Of a DNA stretch of 64,000 nt, positions 1-10,504 are shown in pieces; the first letter of the stretch is position 1, and each line of letters begins with the position of its first letter. A model generated the notes under the pieces. The model worked only from the letters and a program-made list of their open reading frames with translations, was not told the DNA's origin and ran no database searches. A program made the translations under genes and the position numbers. The stretch comes from Didymella arachidicola (Eukaryota; Ascomycota; Dothideomycetes; Pleosporales; Didymellaceae), in NCBI GenBank assembly GCA_016630955.3, contig CM049996.1, positions 62,001-126,000 on the forward strand, read 5' to 3'.

Positions 1-355
1 AGGCGGTATCTGAAGCGGTGGTGGAATCTTCGCCTAGACGGATGTTAGCCGCGCACAATGTGAGAACAACGAGCTGATGAGGGGGTCGGAAGTTACGGCA
101 AAGAGAATGATGGAGACATGAGTGAGAGATTATCACAAAGGAAACGCCTGTAGCGATGCATATTGCTACAGAAGTCATACACCCGACGTGGGTTGTATGT
201 ACAAGAAGACAGAAGTTTCCAACACCAAGCATGCAAATGCCCCGTGGGTCATACCAATAGCGCACAAGATAAAACAGGAAAAGAAAGGAAACGCACCAAG
301 CCCGCAAACAGGATCGTTTTGTGGTGACTCGGGTAGGGCTCGGATGGAGATGGGG
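1..355. other. 3' flank of the SAPS gene, no gene seen
   Basis: This is the downstream flank of the minus-strand SAPS-family gene. The short open frames here match no family I recognise and have no convincing splice structure. It probably holds the 3' UTR and intergenic DNA. Confidence 0.5.
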
Positions 356-3317
356 TTATCGATAGTCCATATCAGCATCGTCAAATGAGACTTCACCCAC
401 TTGTTCGGAGTCGTCGACAGGGCCTTGTCGTTCCCTGTTGCCATCGTCGTCTTCCATATCTTCATCTTCTTCGTCACTCGAATTAGTAAACCCGCTGAGC
501 AATGAGCCACCGCTGAAGGTGTACCCACCGCCTCCGGTGTCACCTTGTTGGGCCAGGTCCATGCTGTCGAGACCGACTGCACCGTTATTGCCCATGCTGG
601 CATTTGAAAGACTGCCGTCTCCACCAAAGTTAGAAGCGGCATTAACAGCGTTGAGAACGGCCTGCCTTGGGCCAACGCTCATGTCCGGTCGAACGCCACC
701 AAGGATTGCGTTGTCCCTCTCGCGTGTATCTGAGAGGACATGCTCGACGTAGTGTATCCAATCCTCGCTGTGGACCTTGTCCACGACCGCCTGCGACAGA
801 ATCTCTGTTGGATGCCTTTCGGTGAACTTGAGCACCTCCTCAGCAATCAGAGTGAGGTGACCCATGTAGCCCAACCTCATGTGGGTCTCTTGCTGAGCCT
901 TGTCGCTCGCTTGTTGACCTTCGATGATCCTTTCGGTGATCCTGCCAGTCTGGAACAGGTCAATGGCCACCGATCGGTTGTAGCCATGCTCCATCTGACC
1001 GTTAAAGACTTGCTGCACAACGTCGTAAACGACGTTATGGAGGAAGTTGTTCCATGGAAAAAGAAAGAAAAAGTCCTGCTTGCGTTAGTGGGCGAACAAG
1101 CGTGAGACCGTTGTTACTTACGAGGATGGTGGGTACGACCTTGTTCTCGACGAAGGTAATCTTGAGGAGATCGCCGACGACAGGGGTACCGTCGATGTCG
1201 AGCACGTACTGTTGGTTCTCCGAGCCGCCGCCAAATACGACCGATCGCACGCTCGATGTCTCATCGATAGGTGTTGCCTCAGCGGCGTCTTCAGGCGCAG
1301 GAGCTGTGAACTTGGAAGTGTCGATCTTTGTGGCCTCAGTATTACTCTCGCGGTTCTTACCCGCGAAGAGTGGCGCAGGCTTCTCGACATCCTGCGGCGA
1401 GACGGGCTCGGTCTCGTCGGAACTTTGGTTGAGTTGTTGTGTCAAAAGTGATGGGGTAGTCTTCGTCTCGGACTCCTCTTTCGACTCATCAACAGCCTCG
1501 TCTCTCTCGCCCATAACAGTATCGTTGTCCAAGTCCAGGCCCCCGACTTTGGAGGTCAGACCTGCCGATGTGGGTGATTCGGCATCGACTGGCTTCGGAG
1601 GCGTAGCGGCAGCAGCAGCAGCGGGCGATGGTGCATCCTTTGGTGGTGTAAGCGGCTCGTCCACGAACTCGCCATCACCTTCCCCGGTCTTCTCAGTGGG
1701 CGACTCTTTCGGGTCGTTTTTGGGTGAGCGCTCCAGTGGTTCGCCGATCTGCTCCTTTTCGGTAGCTTCGATAGCAGCTACTGCAACTTCTGGCGCTGTG
1801 ACCTTCTCGAAGTCGTCCTCAGAGTTGTTCTGTACTTGCAGAGGTTTGATCTCCTCGGGAGTGTCGACGGAAGGTGCGCGCGCGTGGTGGAAGCCTTGGC
1901 TATCAACGCTGGTAGAGAAGTCGCCAAGATTGGCTGCGTTGCCCGATGTCAGCTTGCCTTCAGCCTTGAGGCGCTCGCGTTCGGCATCCCGTCTCTTGAC
2001 CTCAGCCTCGCTGCCACGCTCGTTGAGAAGAGCCATGTTACTGCAGTGCAACAACTCAGCCATCAACTCGCAAGTCTTAAAGCGGTCGAATCCTAGTGGC
2101 TCTATCTTTTCTCCAAATGCTGTCTTCAATTCGCGCTTCTTCATCGCCGTTGATCCATCATTCTGTACAACGACTCTACTAGAGCTGTGTACAAGTTCCA
2201 TGAACTGTGGGATGTGGTTCGCGAACTGGCGAAGTAATGTGCCCAGATAGATGGGATCTGAGTTCTTCGGTACGGGCCCGATCTGATTCTCCAAGTCGTA
2301 GTCAGAGTTGTTCTTGCGGATGACCTCGATGATGATGCCCACACCGACGGTCAGAGGATTACCGCCACGCAGCATGTATTCGATCAACTGCTTCAGGCAT
2401 GTCTCAGATACAAGCTGGCGTGTAAGCTCGTTAGGCCCTATCACCGACTGATCTTGTGTCGTCGCATTGGCTGAGATTGTGATGATCGCTTTCAGAAAGT
2501 CGCCGGCTGATGTCTGCGTAGAAGTGGAGTGGTCGGGGCCAAGAAAAGCGATCAGTCGAGGAATGAGGTCTTGCTGCTGCAACCACTACGCTTGTCAGTA
2601 CTGCATGACGTAGTTTTTGAATACACTCACATCGACAATACCCTGACCGCCCTCGCTCTTTTCAAGACTAATGATCTTAAGCAACAGGTCCATAATGACG
2701 GGGCAGTCTACATGCTGGAGCATGTCGGTAACAGCGTTGTCGAGCGACTTGAAGAAGTCCAGCATCTCCTCCATCTTGCGATCCAGCAACGACTCGTTGA
2801 CCTTCGTAAAGTAACCAGCCTGAACAGGGTCGAGCGGAGCAGGCTGCTTGATGTACCCCCAGAACTGCTTCAACGAATCCTGATTCTCCAGCACGGCTTC
2901 TGATATAGACCATACTTCTGACGAAAGGATCTCGCACGAAACATACGCATACTTCATGCGCTGTCGCTCTTCCTTGCTCTCTTCTCCATCGCCGGCATCT
3001 GACTTCGCTGTAGACGCCGAGCGCGCCCGTCCAGCAACCTTGCCGAAGAAGCTCTGGCGGCTGGGACTACCAACCTCGCTGAGTCCTTCGGCAGGTCCCT
3101 CGTCAGGCGAGTCGGAAGGCTTTGCGGCGGTGACATAGCGCAGCAGCCGTTCGAGGACATTCTCGTCGCGCAGGTACTCGATTAGCTTTGAATTCTGCTG
3201 CTTCAGCTCCTGGATCAGGTCTGACTCGTCCAGCAGCTCCTCGACTGTGACATCAGGCTTGTCGAGGATGCTGTCCAGCGTCGACAGCTGTGCATACCCG
3301 CCGAAGCGCCAAAACAT
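356..3317 (-). CDS. SIT4 phosphatase-associated protein (SAPS family)
   Basis: Three exons: complement(356..1075, 1122..2585, 2631..3317), with introns of 46 and 45 nt that keep the frame and have CTAAC/CTGAC-like branch points. The product is 956 aa. The start MFWRFGGYAQLSTLDSIL is the typical N-terminus of SAPS proteins (yeast Sap155/185/190, animal PP6 regulatory subunits). The middle carries the helical SAPS repeat region, including the family signature QTSAGDFLKAIITISANA just after intron 1 and PWNNFLHNVV just after intron 2. The long section between about residues 440 and 640 is acidic and Ser/Thr/Pro-rich, and the C-terminus is acidic (DDDGNRER, DDADMDYR). Family members bind the Sit4/PP6 catalytic subunit and direct it in G1 progression and TOR signalling. 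The choice of start and introns rests on family alignment from memory. Its promoter faces that of the Vps60 gene. Confidence 0.9.
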
Positions 3318-4105
3318 GGCGGCTGTTGTGGTGGTGACGAGCGAAGGCGGGGCACGGAGTCGAGGGCGCGAGACTCGAACGCAGCAAGGGTTTAGCGGAG
3401 CACTGGGTATTCGCTCATGGGACGGAAGGGAGAAGCTGCAAGATGGCGGCCCTGTTAGCGGACAGCGCGGTGTCAGACGGCAGACGCGCGTGGACGTGGT
3501 CGTAGGGCTCAAGGCTGGAGCTTAGGCGCACGAGCGCTGATACACACATACCTGCGGGGAAAGGGAATACACAAGCGACAGTCAGGCACAACTCAGACTG
3601 AACACCAGTCCATGCACGGGAACGAGGGATAACGCGGGCTTCGTTATGTTTTATGGTACAACAATGGGTGGGGGTAAATGGACCCTTCATTCGCGGCGAG
3701 CGATGTGCTGTGTTGTGGAGACATGGGTTCAGCGGTTCACAAGCGTGGCGCAGATCGGGGAGGTGCAGCAGCCTCGACCTGGATTTTCCAGATGGGTGCA
3801 GTAGCCTCAGGGGCACGATCAGATGGCCCGTAGGCCGCTCAGCAGATAACTCGTCTTCCAATTTAGCCTTTCGGCATGCATGTCTCAACCGTTCTGGATG
3901 TCCACGGGTAACGGTGAAGGCCCACGTGATCAATGACGCTGCCGCCGCGTTGCGTGGAGAGCTCCAGCCACCGGCCTGGTCGCGACTGCCTCACGCCTCA
4001 ACCCCACCAAACATCCCAAACAGTTTACGGGTGCCTGAACAACGCCTTCACAAGACACACACATAACTCGCAGCCTCGGATCAAATCCCCTCCTGAACAT
4101 TCGCC
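3318..4105. promoter_or_regulatory. divergent intergenic region, SAPS gene / Vps60 gene
   Basis: 788 bp between two divergently transcribed genes, so it must hold both promoters and 5' UTRs. A palindromic CACGTG (E-box type) lies at 3923-3928, about 180 bp before the Vps60 start codon. An open frame at 3653-4066 has no recognisable similarity and is treated as chance. Confidence 0.45.
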
Positions 4106-4793
4106 ATGAACCGTCTTTTTGGAGCAAAGAGCTCGGCGCCCAAGCCAACACTCAACAGCGCGATCTCAAACGTAGGTCTACCAAGCGTATAGCTTCCCCA
4201 CAAATATTGACAGTACCCAGGTCGACACACGGATAGAGAGTCTCGATGTCAAGCTCGCCAAGCTCAACGCCGAACTGTCTGCCTACCAGCAGAAGCTTGC
4301 AAAGATGCGCGACGGCCCTGGCAAGACCGCCATCAAGCAAAAGGCACTGAAGGTGCTTCAGCAGCGCAAAATGTACGAGTCGCAGCGGGACCAACTGCAG
4401 TCGCAGTCGTGGAATATGGAGCAGGCCGGCATGATGCAGGATAATCTGAAAAACACTATGACCACCATCGACGCTATGAAGACGACGACGAAGGAGCTGC
4501 GGAAGCAGTATGGCAAGGTGAATATCGACAAGATTGAGAAGCTGCAGGATGAGATGGCAGATCTCATGGACATGGGAAACGACATTCAAGACGCCATCAG
4601 CCGCAGCTATGATGTACCAGAGGACGTCGACGAGTCGGAGCTCGATGCAGAGTTGGAGGCGCTGGGTGATGAGGTCGACTTCGAGGGCATCGGCGAGTCG
4701 TCGAGCGTACCTGGCTTTTTGACGGAAGACACGGCACCGCCGACGTTCATCGACGAGGCACCAGAGCCGAAGGTCAAGGAAGCTGCAGGTTGA
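4106..4793 (+). CDS. VPS60: ESCRT-III family protein Vps60 (CHMP5 homologue)
   Basis: Two exons, join(4106..4171, 4221..4793); the 49-nt intron interrupts after codon 22. The product is 212 aa. The N-terminus MNRLFGAKSSAPKPTL matches the CHMP5/Vps60 start MNRLFG, followed by the basic coiled-coil Snf7 core (KMYESQRDQL, WNMEQAGMMQDNL, TTIDAMKTTTKEL) and an acidic C-terminal half (DVDESELDAELEALGDEV) typical of the autoinhibitory region. Vps60 acts at endosomes with Vta1 to regulate Vps4 and the disassembly of ESCRT-III filaments in multivesicular-body sorting. Length is normal for the family. The first exon is too short to be found as an ORF and was placed by joining GTAGGT to CCCAG in frame. 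Confidence 0.93.
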
Positions 4794-5759
4794 ACGTGAA
4801 CCACACCCCTGCCACCGCACTCCACTCCTGCTACGCGCACAGCGCACTAACCACTTGCCTGACCGATGCCGCACATCTGCATAGGCATGCTGAGCAGTAT
4901 TCTGCTCAAGAGTGCCTCAAGGCCGCCACATAGCCGCATGAAGCCCTCCAGTGGCAATGGAGAAGATACTCCATCATCACGAGCTAGTCAGAGTTTATCG
5001 ACATAGAAGCTCGGGCTGATTTCCTGGGCTTCAGCCCAATAACCAATATCGATGACCACAATCACAATCACTGTTCTCTCTATGTCCCTCCTTCACAGCA
5101 CGGAGCTTATTTCAATTCACGTTCTCACACTGTTGTGCACCCATTTCCTCCAAGACGTGGATTCGTCATAAATAGTGCCATCTGAGTCACCTTCTGCGTC
5201 TTCGTCGTCGGCTATGGTATGCCTTTTTGGATATCAACCTCTTGAATTCCACCTGTGATCGTGGTTCTCTCAGCGGTCGTCTCAGCGCTTCTTGATAACC
5301 TTTGTATTCTTCGCAAGCGCTGGCAGCAGGTAAATGGACGTTTCCGGAAACTGCTCCTTGTCTGATGCCTTATTCCCTTACCAGATCACCCTCGGCTGCA
5401 CTGAACACGCTAGGAACTTAGCAAGCTGATTTCTGCGGCCTGTTTTCTCCAGCCCTTTGATTCCCTTTCGAACGTCGTCGTTCGAGCGCAATTGCGTCTT
5501 GGGCACACCGTCGTTCGACTTGAGTTCGGCGGTAGTGTGTGTCAGGGATGGTTCCTTTCGCGCGGCCACTTCTTGGTGTAGAACACGTCTAGGCTGCGCT
5601 GTTCCATACAGACGCTGGCATATGCATAGATGGGCCGGTGCTCCACAGCGTCCAAGGGTCGCCGCGCCAGGCACGCAGCGGCCAGGTCTTGTGTTCGGGG
5701 ATGAAAGAGATTGCCTCGTGGCGCGGTGGTGGTGATGGCAGTGATACGGGGAAAACTGT
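4794..5759. other. intergenic, between Vps60 gene and transposase relic
   Basis: About 970 bp without a gene I can support. Overlapping minus-strand frames at 5378-5817 have no start or splice structure that joins them and match no family I know. No terminal inverted repeat matching the neighbouring transposon relic was found here, so the relic seems truncated at its 5' end. Confidence 0.4.
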
Positions 5760-7424
5760 GTGTGGACATTGTGCGCTGGTGTAGGCGTGAAGTGGAAGCT
5801 CGAGCACGCAGGTGCACATCTGGAGTCGGAAGTGCGCGCTGCTGCAGCCTACAACGTACGTCATCAACGGCTCTCTGATCGGCTGCACGAAATCAGATTT
5901 CGACAAGAGGCACCACCAAACAGGCAGAAGCTCTCTGTATCTGAAGAGCAAACAATCGTACGATACATACTCGACCTTAACGCGCGCGGATTTGCCCCCC
6001 GGCTCTCTGAGGTGGTAGATATTGCAGATAAACTTCTGGCTGTACGTGGTGGGACACCTGTTGGCAAGAACTGGGCAGAGCGATTCGTCCAGCGTACAGA
6101 GAAGCTCAAAATGGCCTTCAATCGAGCAAAGGATCGCTAGAGAATACTCCAGGAGGATCCAGCAGTTATCAGCGCCTGGTTTTAGCTCGTACGGGACACA
6201 AAAGACAAGTATGGGGTCCAGGATGATGACATCCACAACTTTGATGAGACCGGCTTCCAGATAGGAATTATTGGCTCAATGAAGGTTTTTACAGGTTCAG
6301 AGAGACGTACGAGACCAAACCTCGTCCAGCCAGGCGATCGGGAGTGGGTTACAGCTATCCAGAGCATCTGTGCTGCTGGGTATGCTATTCCACCCTTTAT
6401 CATCTACAAAGGGCGCGTACACATCTCTGCCTGGTATGAGGAGACTAACATACCGTACGACTGGAAGCTCTCTGTCTCTGAGAACGGATGGACGAACAAT
6501 CAGCTCGGCCTGGAGTGGTTGAAGCACTTTGACCAGCATACAAAGGCGCGTCAGAAGGGCTCGTACAGGCTGCTCATTTTGGACGGTCATGAGAGCCACC
6601 TTAACCAGGATTTTAAGGACTACTGCCTGGAAAACATGATCCTTACCCTTTGTATGCCTGCTCACTCATCGCACATCCTCTAGCCACTTGATGTGGTGTG
6701 TTTCTCACCGTTGAAACTGAAGTACTCTCAACGCGTACGAGCCTTGGCATCCCGACGCGTCTTCCACATTAACAAAGAAGGCTTCCTTCTAGCCTTTAGG
6801 GACGCGTTTTTTAACGTGTTTACGAACAAGAACTGCAAGGAGGCCTTTAAGGCTTCAGGGCTTGTGCCTATCGACGCGCAGCGTGTCTTGGATCGCCTAG
6901 ATGTTCAGATTTGTACGCCACCACCAGTACCCCTACTAGAAACACCGTGGCAATCCCAAACACCAAGCAATTCACATGAATTTGGGTCATAGGCAAGGCT
7001 TGTAAGGCAAGCTATCGTACAATTACCTAAAGTAGCAAGAGAGGGGTTTGCACAGCTTGTAAAAGGTGGTAAGCTTATGCTACATAAGAATGTTATACAA
7101 GCAGCTCGCATCCGTGAGCTTGAAGAGCAGGTAGCAGTACTTACTAAGCGCAAAACCCGGAAAAGAAAGCAGATCCAGCATGGTGGTACAATAGAGTATG
7201 GTGAAGTAGCAGCCTCTATAGCTGAAAGCGCAGCTGCAGCTTGTACGGTGTTAAAAAGAGCGCGTGTTAGGAGTAGTCATGAAAGAGCACAACTAGGTTA
7301 ACGGCACTGTGGCAACTGTGGAAAGACTAGGCACAACGCGCGTACGTGCTAGAAAGATGCAGAGGAAGATTCTACATTTAATGCAAGTGCTTCGTACGCA
7401 GGTACACTAGGGGGGAGTGAGTAA
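5760..7424 (+). pseudogene. Fot1/pogo-type DDE transposase relic with C-terminal zinc knuckle
   Basis: A single reading frame runs through the whole interval with no frameshift but is cut by stops at 6138, 6183, 6681, 6990, 7299 and 7350, before the terminal TAA at 7422. Clear homology begins near 5832 with the CENP-B/HTH part (SEVRAAAAYNV, then a block ending GKNWAERFVQR). The DDE domain follows: FDETGFQIG, LILDGHESH and PLDVVCF, with 35 residues between the second and third Asp (DD35D). After a Lys/Arg-rich coiled coil there is a CCHC knuckle at 7308-7349 (CGNCGKTRHNARTC). All interruptions are TAG or TAA where CAG or CAA would restore the frame, for example IL*PLD against the family LLQPLD. 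The 5' end is missing and no TIR was found, so it cannot move by itself. Confidence 0.85.
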
Positions 7425-7861
7425 TTGCTTGTATTGTACGTGGTGTTCGCAGTGCCAAGGAAAAGTGGCCGGTTCGATGGTGTGGCCGCCTCGATGGTGC
7501 TTTACGTTAGTATATATTTTAAAGAGAGTATAGTAGCTATATATACAAGGAAAAATTAAGATAGACTACGTGATGAAGTAGGTTACGTGATCTACTTAAT
7601 CACGTGCGTTTGTTAACAAGAGCACAGTACAGGCTCTGCGGAGCTCCACTGCATTGGAGAGCGTGCTACAATCATAGATGGAACGGGTCGTCGTAGCAAA
7701 TGCTAGATGGGATGCTACCCGCGCCGCGCCTAAGAAAGAGAGAAACAAGTGTAGTGGGTGGTTGCAGGTAGAACAGCCAGCGAACCAACCATGCTCAGTC
7801 TGTCGTGGAAAAAGGTGTAGTAATACAGCGAGGAAGTCCACGGAGCTCTTCGCCCAAAGCA
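7425..7861. other. transposon 3' remnant and intergenic DNA
   Basis: Contains a locally repeated TCGATGGTG (within 7470-7500) and an AT-rich stretch at about 7505-7560 that probably belongs to the 3' non-coding end of the pogo relic, then unremarkable DNA up to the 7TM gene stop. No gene seen. Confidence 0.4.
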
Positions 7862-9118
7862 TCAAACAGGCCAGGCAACCCTCGGCGGCGTCCGGGGTCT
7901 CGAGCCAAAATCCCCGTCGACAATGGGATACCGTGGTCCCGCCGGGAGCGGTCGATGCACGCCGTCAGTCTGAGACGCACAAGGGCGCACCGGCCTCGAG
8001 AAACCAGCAACATTGTAGACCGTCCCATCGATGCCCAACAACGACGTAGACGGTACCTTGCGCGGCCCAGCGGGGTGCACCTTCTCTCGGCGCTGCGACA
8101 CGTGCTTCCAGAGTACCCTTAGCGAGGGCAGGTTGTGAGCTACGGCTGCGAGACTCATCCCCAGCGCCCCGACAACCATACCCTCGCCAACCCCCCTCGA
8201 CGTGTGCGTGCCGGAATTCACAACAACGAGGGAGTGCACCCGGATAAACCCCAGCGCTACCGCCGCGCCGCCGAGACCGAATACACAACACACGCAACGT
8301 TTGCGCCGCAGCGGGACTTGAACGCGGTAGAAGACGGGGATGGGGAGGAGTAGGACGTAGAGGTTCATGAGCGCGTTCTAGCCTCATCAGCCCCCACATT
8401 CAAATACAATAAATTACATTTTGAGAAAGGGAGGGGGGAGGGGGGGACGTACCATAACCGCAGGCGCATACACACCCACCCCCGTGCTCATACACCTCGC
8501 CCTCTCCTCCGGGTTGAAATTCGCACGCAAGGGCTCGCACCGGAACACAGTAACCAAGGTGTGGAATACGAGGAGGGTTGTGTCGGCGCCGAGGCCAAGG
8601 CCGATGAGGAAGCGCAGGGAGCGGGAGAAGGAGAGGTAGGAAGTGTAGAAGGCCAGCCGGATGAGAAAGTGCAGGAGTGTGTCGTAGAGGAGGGAGGTGG
8701 TGAAGAGCCACTGCTTTTGTTAGCTTGGTGAGATGAGAAGGGAGAGGGGGGGGAAACGTACGGTGAGAAGGGAGCTGCTGGGGTGGCACGCGTTTGGTTC
8801 GGGTCTGCTTCTGTCAGTCCATTTCATTTCAACTTGTAGATGTAAGTGAGGGCTAAGTACCCGGCGCAGCCTAGCAGCAGCGCATATTGCCAGAGGCCTA
8901 GGGCGGCGAGGAGGAATACCTAGGCTTGTTAGGTTGGGATCTTGTGTGGTAGGTAAGAAGAGAAGACGTACCCCTACGACGACAGACATGAAGTCATCGG
9001 GTTTCCAGCGGTGTTTTATGCTCGCGCAACAGTGGATTCTCAGCGCGCAGGATAACATGGCGAGGGGGAAGGTGATGTATGTGGTTATGTATGCGGCGAT
9101 CTGGAAGGCGAGAGACAT
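7862..9118 (-). CDS. Pth11/rhodopsin-like seven-transmembrane protein
   Basis: Five exons: complement(7862..8377, 8453..8710, 8762..8804, 8861..8919, 8972..9118), product 340 aa. All joins keep the frame; the 56-nt intron 8805-8860 has a weak donor (GTACTT) and is the least certain. Seven hydrophobic segments can be read, beginning with AAYITTYITFPLAMLSCALR and ending with MVVGALGMSLAAVAHNLP. The loop RWKPDDFMSVVVG corresponds to the GxDDxxxxxA motif after helix 1 of the fungal rhodopsin-domain (Pth11-like) membrane proteins. The C-terminal tail is cytoplasmic, basic and Pro-rich. Members of this large family are orphan receptors or membrane proteins; no ligand can be inferred. A second, unrelated-looking member lies at 57581-58911. 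Confidence 0.72.
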
Positions 9119-9537
9119 GGTGGGGATTGGCGGGGAGGTCGAAGCACACAGTGGCGAGGCGAGCGACGTGAGAGCTTCTGGGGCATCGTTCTAGAGTGCG
9201 ATCGCGGTGACATGACATATCTTCGAGGGGTCGCGCCGTCACGAACGCGAACGCACTTGGTGATGGGGATGTGACTGAAACCAACAAAGCAGCCTACCTT
9301 CACATCATGCAGCGTGACAAAGGCACGTCCAACGAGATGCTAGGGGGTCTAGGTGCACCAATAGACTCCAACAGAAGACGAATATCTGAGTGAATCTGGA
9401 GGAAAATGTTCAGTGCTCACAGAATACGAATCTGAGTGAATCTGGAATTACATGCGTTACTGCGAGTGTCTATGATACATACGTAGTGTACAGGCCAGGC
9501 CGTAGATTGTGTCCTCTTACATAGCATATGGTACATG
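9119..9537. other. intergenic, no gene seen
   Basis: 419 bp between the 3' end of the NDUFAF2-like gene and the start of the 7TM gene (both on the minus strand). It probably holds the 7TM promoter. Two nearly identical 18-bp stretches (gaatctgagtgaatctgg type, about 9385-9445) repeat once; nothing else notable. Confidence 0.35.
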
Positions 9538-10274
9538 TCAACCCCTCCGTCTGGGCGGCGGCGTCCAGGCCTTTGGCTGCCAGTCGTCTCCGGGATTGCC
9601 AGCGCCGGCGTGCTTCCAGGGTGAGTCTTCCCTGGGGGCTTTGTTGGGGCGCAACTTCTTCTTCGCCGTGAACATGGGCGTGTCCGGGTCTTCCTGCGAT
9701 GCCGATGTGCCATCCGGCCGCATGTCGTTCTTCGGCCGCTTGTCCTCCTGATGCCTCGCCTCTGCGCTCCGCGACTCTGGTCCTCTGGACCGCAGCTCCT
9801 GCTCGGCGTTGGTCTGCACGACGCCGCTCTTGGGGTCGCGGCTCTCCAGCATCTGCATGGGCTGCTGCTTGTCCGGGGCATCGAGTGCGCTTGGCTTCGC
9901 GGCCCAGCGCTCATCGGCGCGCGCGGCGAGCAGCTTGATGTTCTGCTGGCGCTGCAGCTCAGCGCGCTGCTCCTGCAAGGTAGGCGGCTCAAAGCGCGTG
10001 TGGCGCAGCCACTGCATCCACGCGGGGTCGATGTTGACGTCGCCGTAGTGGGTGGAGCGGTGGTACTTTGCGATGCGGCGGTTGCGCAGGGCGTGCAGGG
10101 CGTCCTTGAACTCCCAGAACGTGTTGCCCTGGAGATCGAAGCCTGGCTGCGTCAGCGTGTGACTTGCGGTTGAGACGGCGCGGACTTGCCGACCAGCCAG
10201 CGCTTGCGCCAGGGGAAGCGCAGCATCTTCCACTCGTACCAGGCCTTTCTGAAGGGCCCCGGTGCTCTCGCCAT
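9538..10274 (-). CDS. NDUFAF2-like complex I assembly factor (mimitin family)
   Basis: Two exons, complement(9538..10142, 10190..10274), product 229 aa. Exon 1 encodes MARAPGPFRKAWYEWK followed by RKRWLV; exon 2 opens with the family core GFDLQGNTFWEF, then WMQWLRHTRFEPPT and DERWAAKPS. These are hallmarks of NDUFAF2/B17.2L, a mitochondrial matrix chaperone that binds a complex I assembly intermediate. Joining LV to GFDLQG requires a GC-AG intron (donor GCAAGT at 10184-10189, acceptor CCAG at 10143-10146); no GT donor gives this frame. Retaining the intron leaves an open frame but breaks the alignment. The C-terminal half is long, charged and low in complexity. The gene shares a 230-bp divergent promoter with the calponin gene. 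Confidence 0.85.
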
Positions 10275-10504
10275 GGTGTTGTCGCGGGTGCCGTGACGTG
10301 CGGTCGCTATCGATATCCATCTTGACGGTAGGGCTGACGCATTTACACGCCGGACGCTAGATGACGTGTGGGGGACATCCCTGTCCACGGCGAGCCCCTC
10401 CGGACAACACCAGCCTCCTCACAGTCTCGCTGACTCTCCTATAAGGATCGGTGGTCGCTCGACACAATTAGTGCAGATCGAGCCCTTCTGCACAACCCCA
10501 CAAC
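10275..10504. promoter_or_regulatory. short divergent promoter, NDUFAF2-like / calponin genes
   Basis: Only 230 bp separate two start codons in opposite directions, so both promoters must overlap here. A run around 10436-10446 (ctcctataagg) contains a TATA-like TATAAG about 65 bp upstream of the calponin start. Confidence 0.45.

Noticed and set aside
1054..2250. 398-codon plus-strand frame opposite the SAPS gene
   Set aside because: Ser/Val/Phe-rich shadow of the acidic low-complexity part of the SAPS protein.
3361..3420. B-box-like GTTCGAGTC on the minus strand, a possible tRNA
   Set aside because: The flanking bases do not form a T-arm stem and no A-box or acceptor stem is found upstream.
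5760..7424. Stop-codon reassignment (TAG read as Gln) in the transposase relic
   Set aside because: All the intact genes around it end in normal TAG, TAA or TGA codons, and one interruption is TAA; CpA to TpA mutation is simpler.
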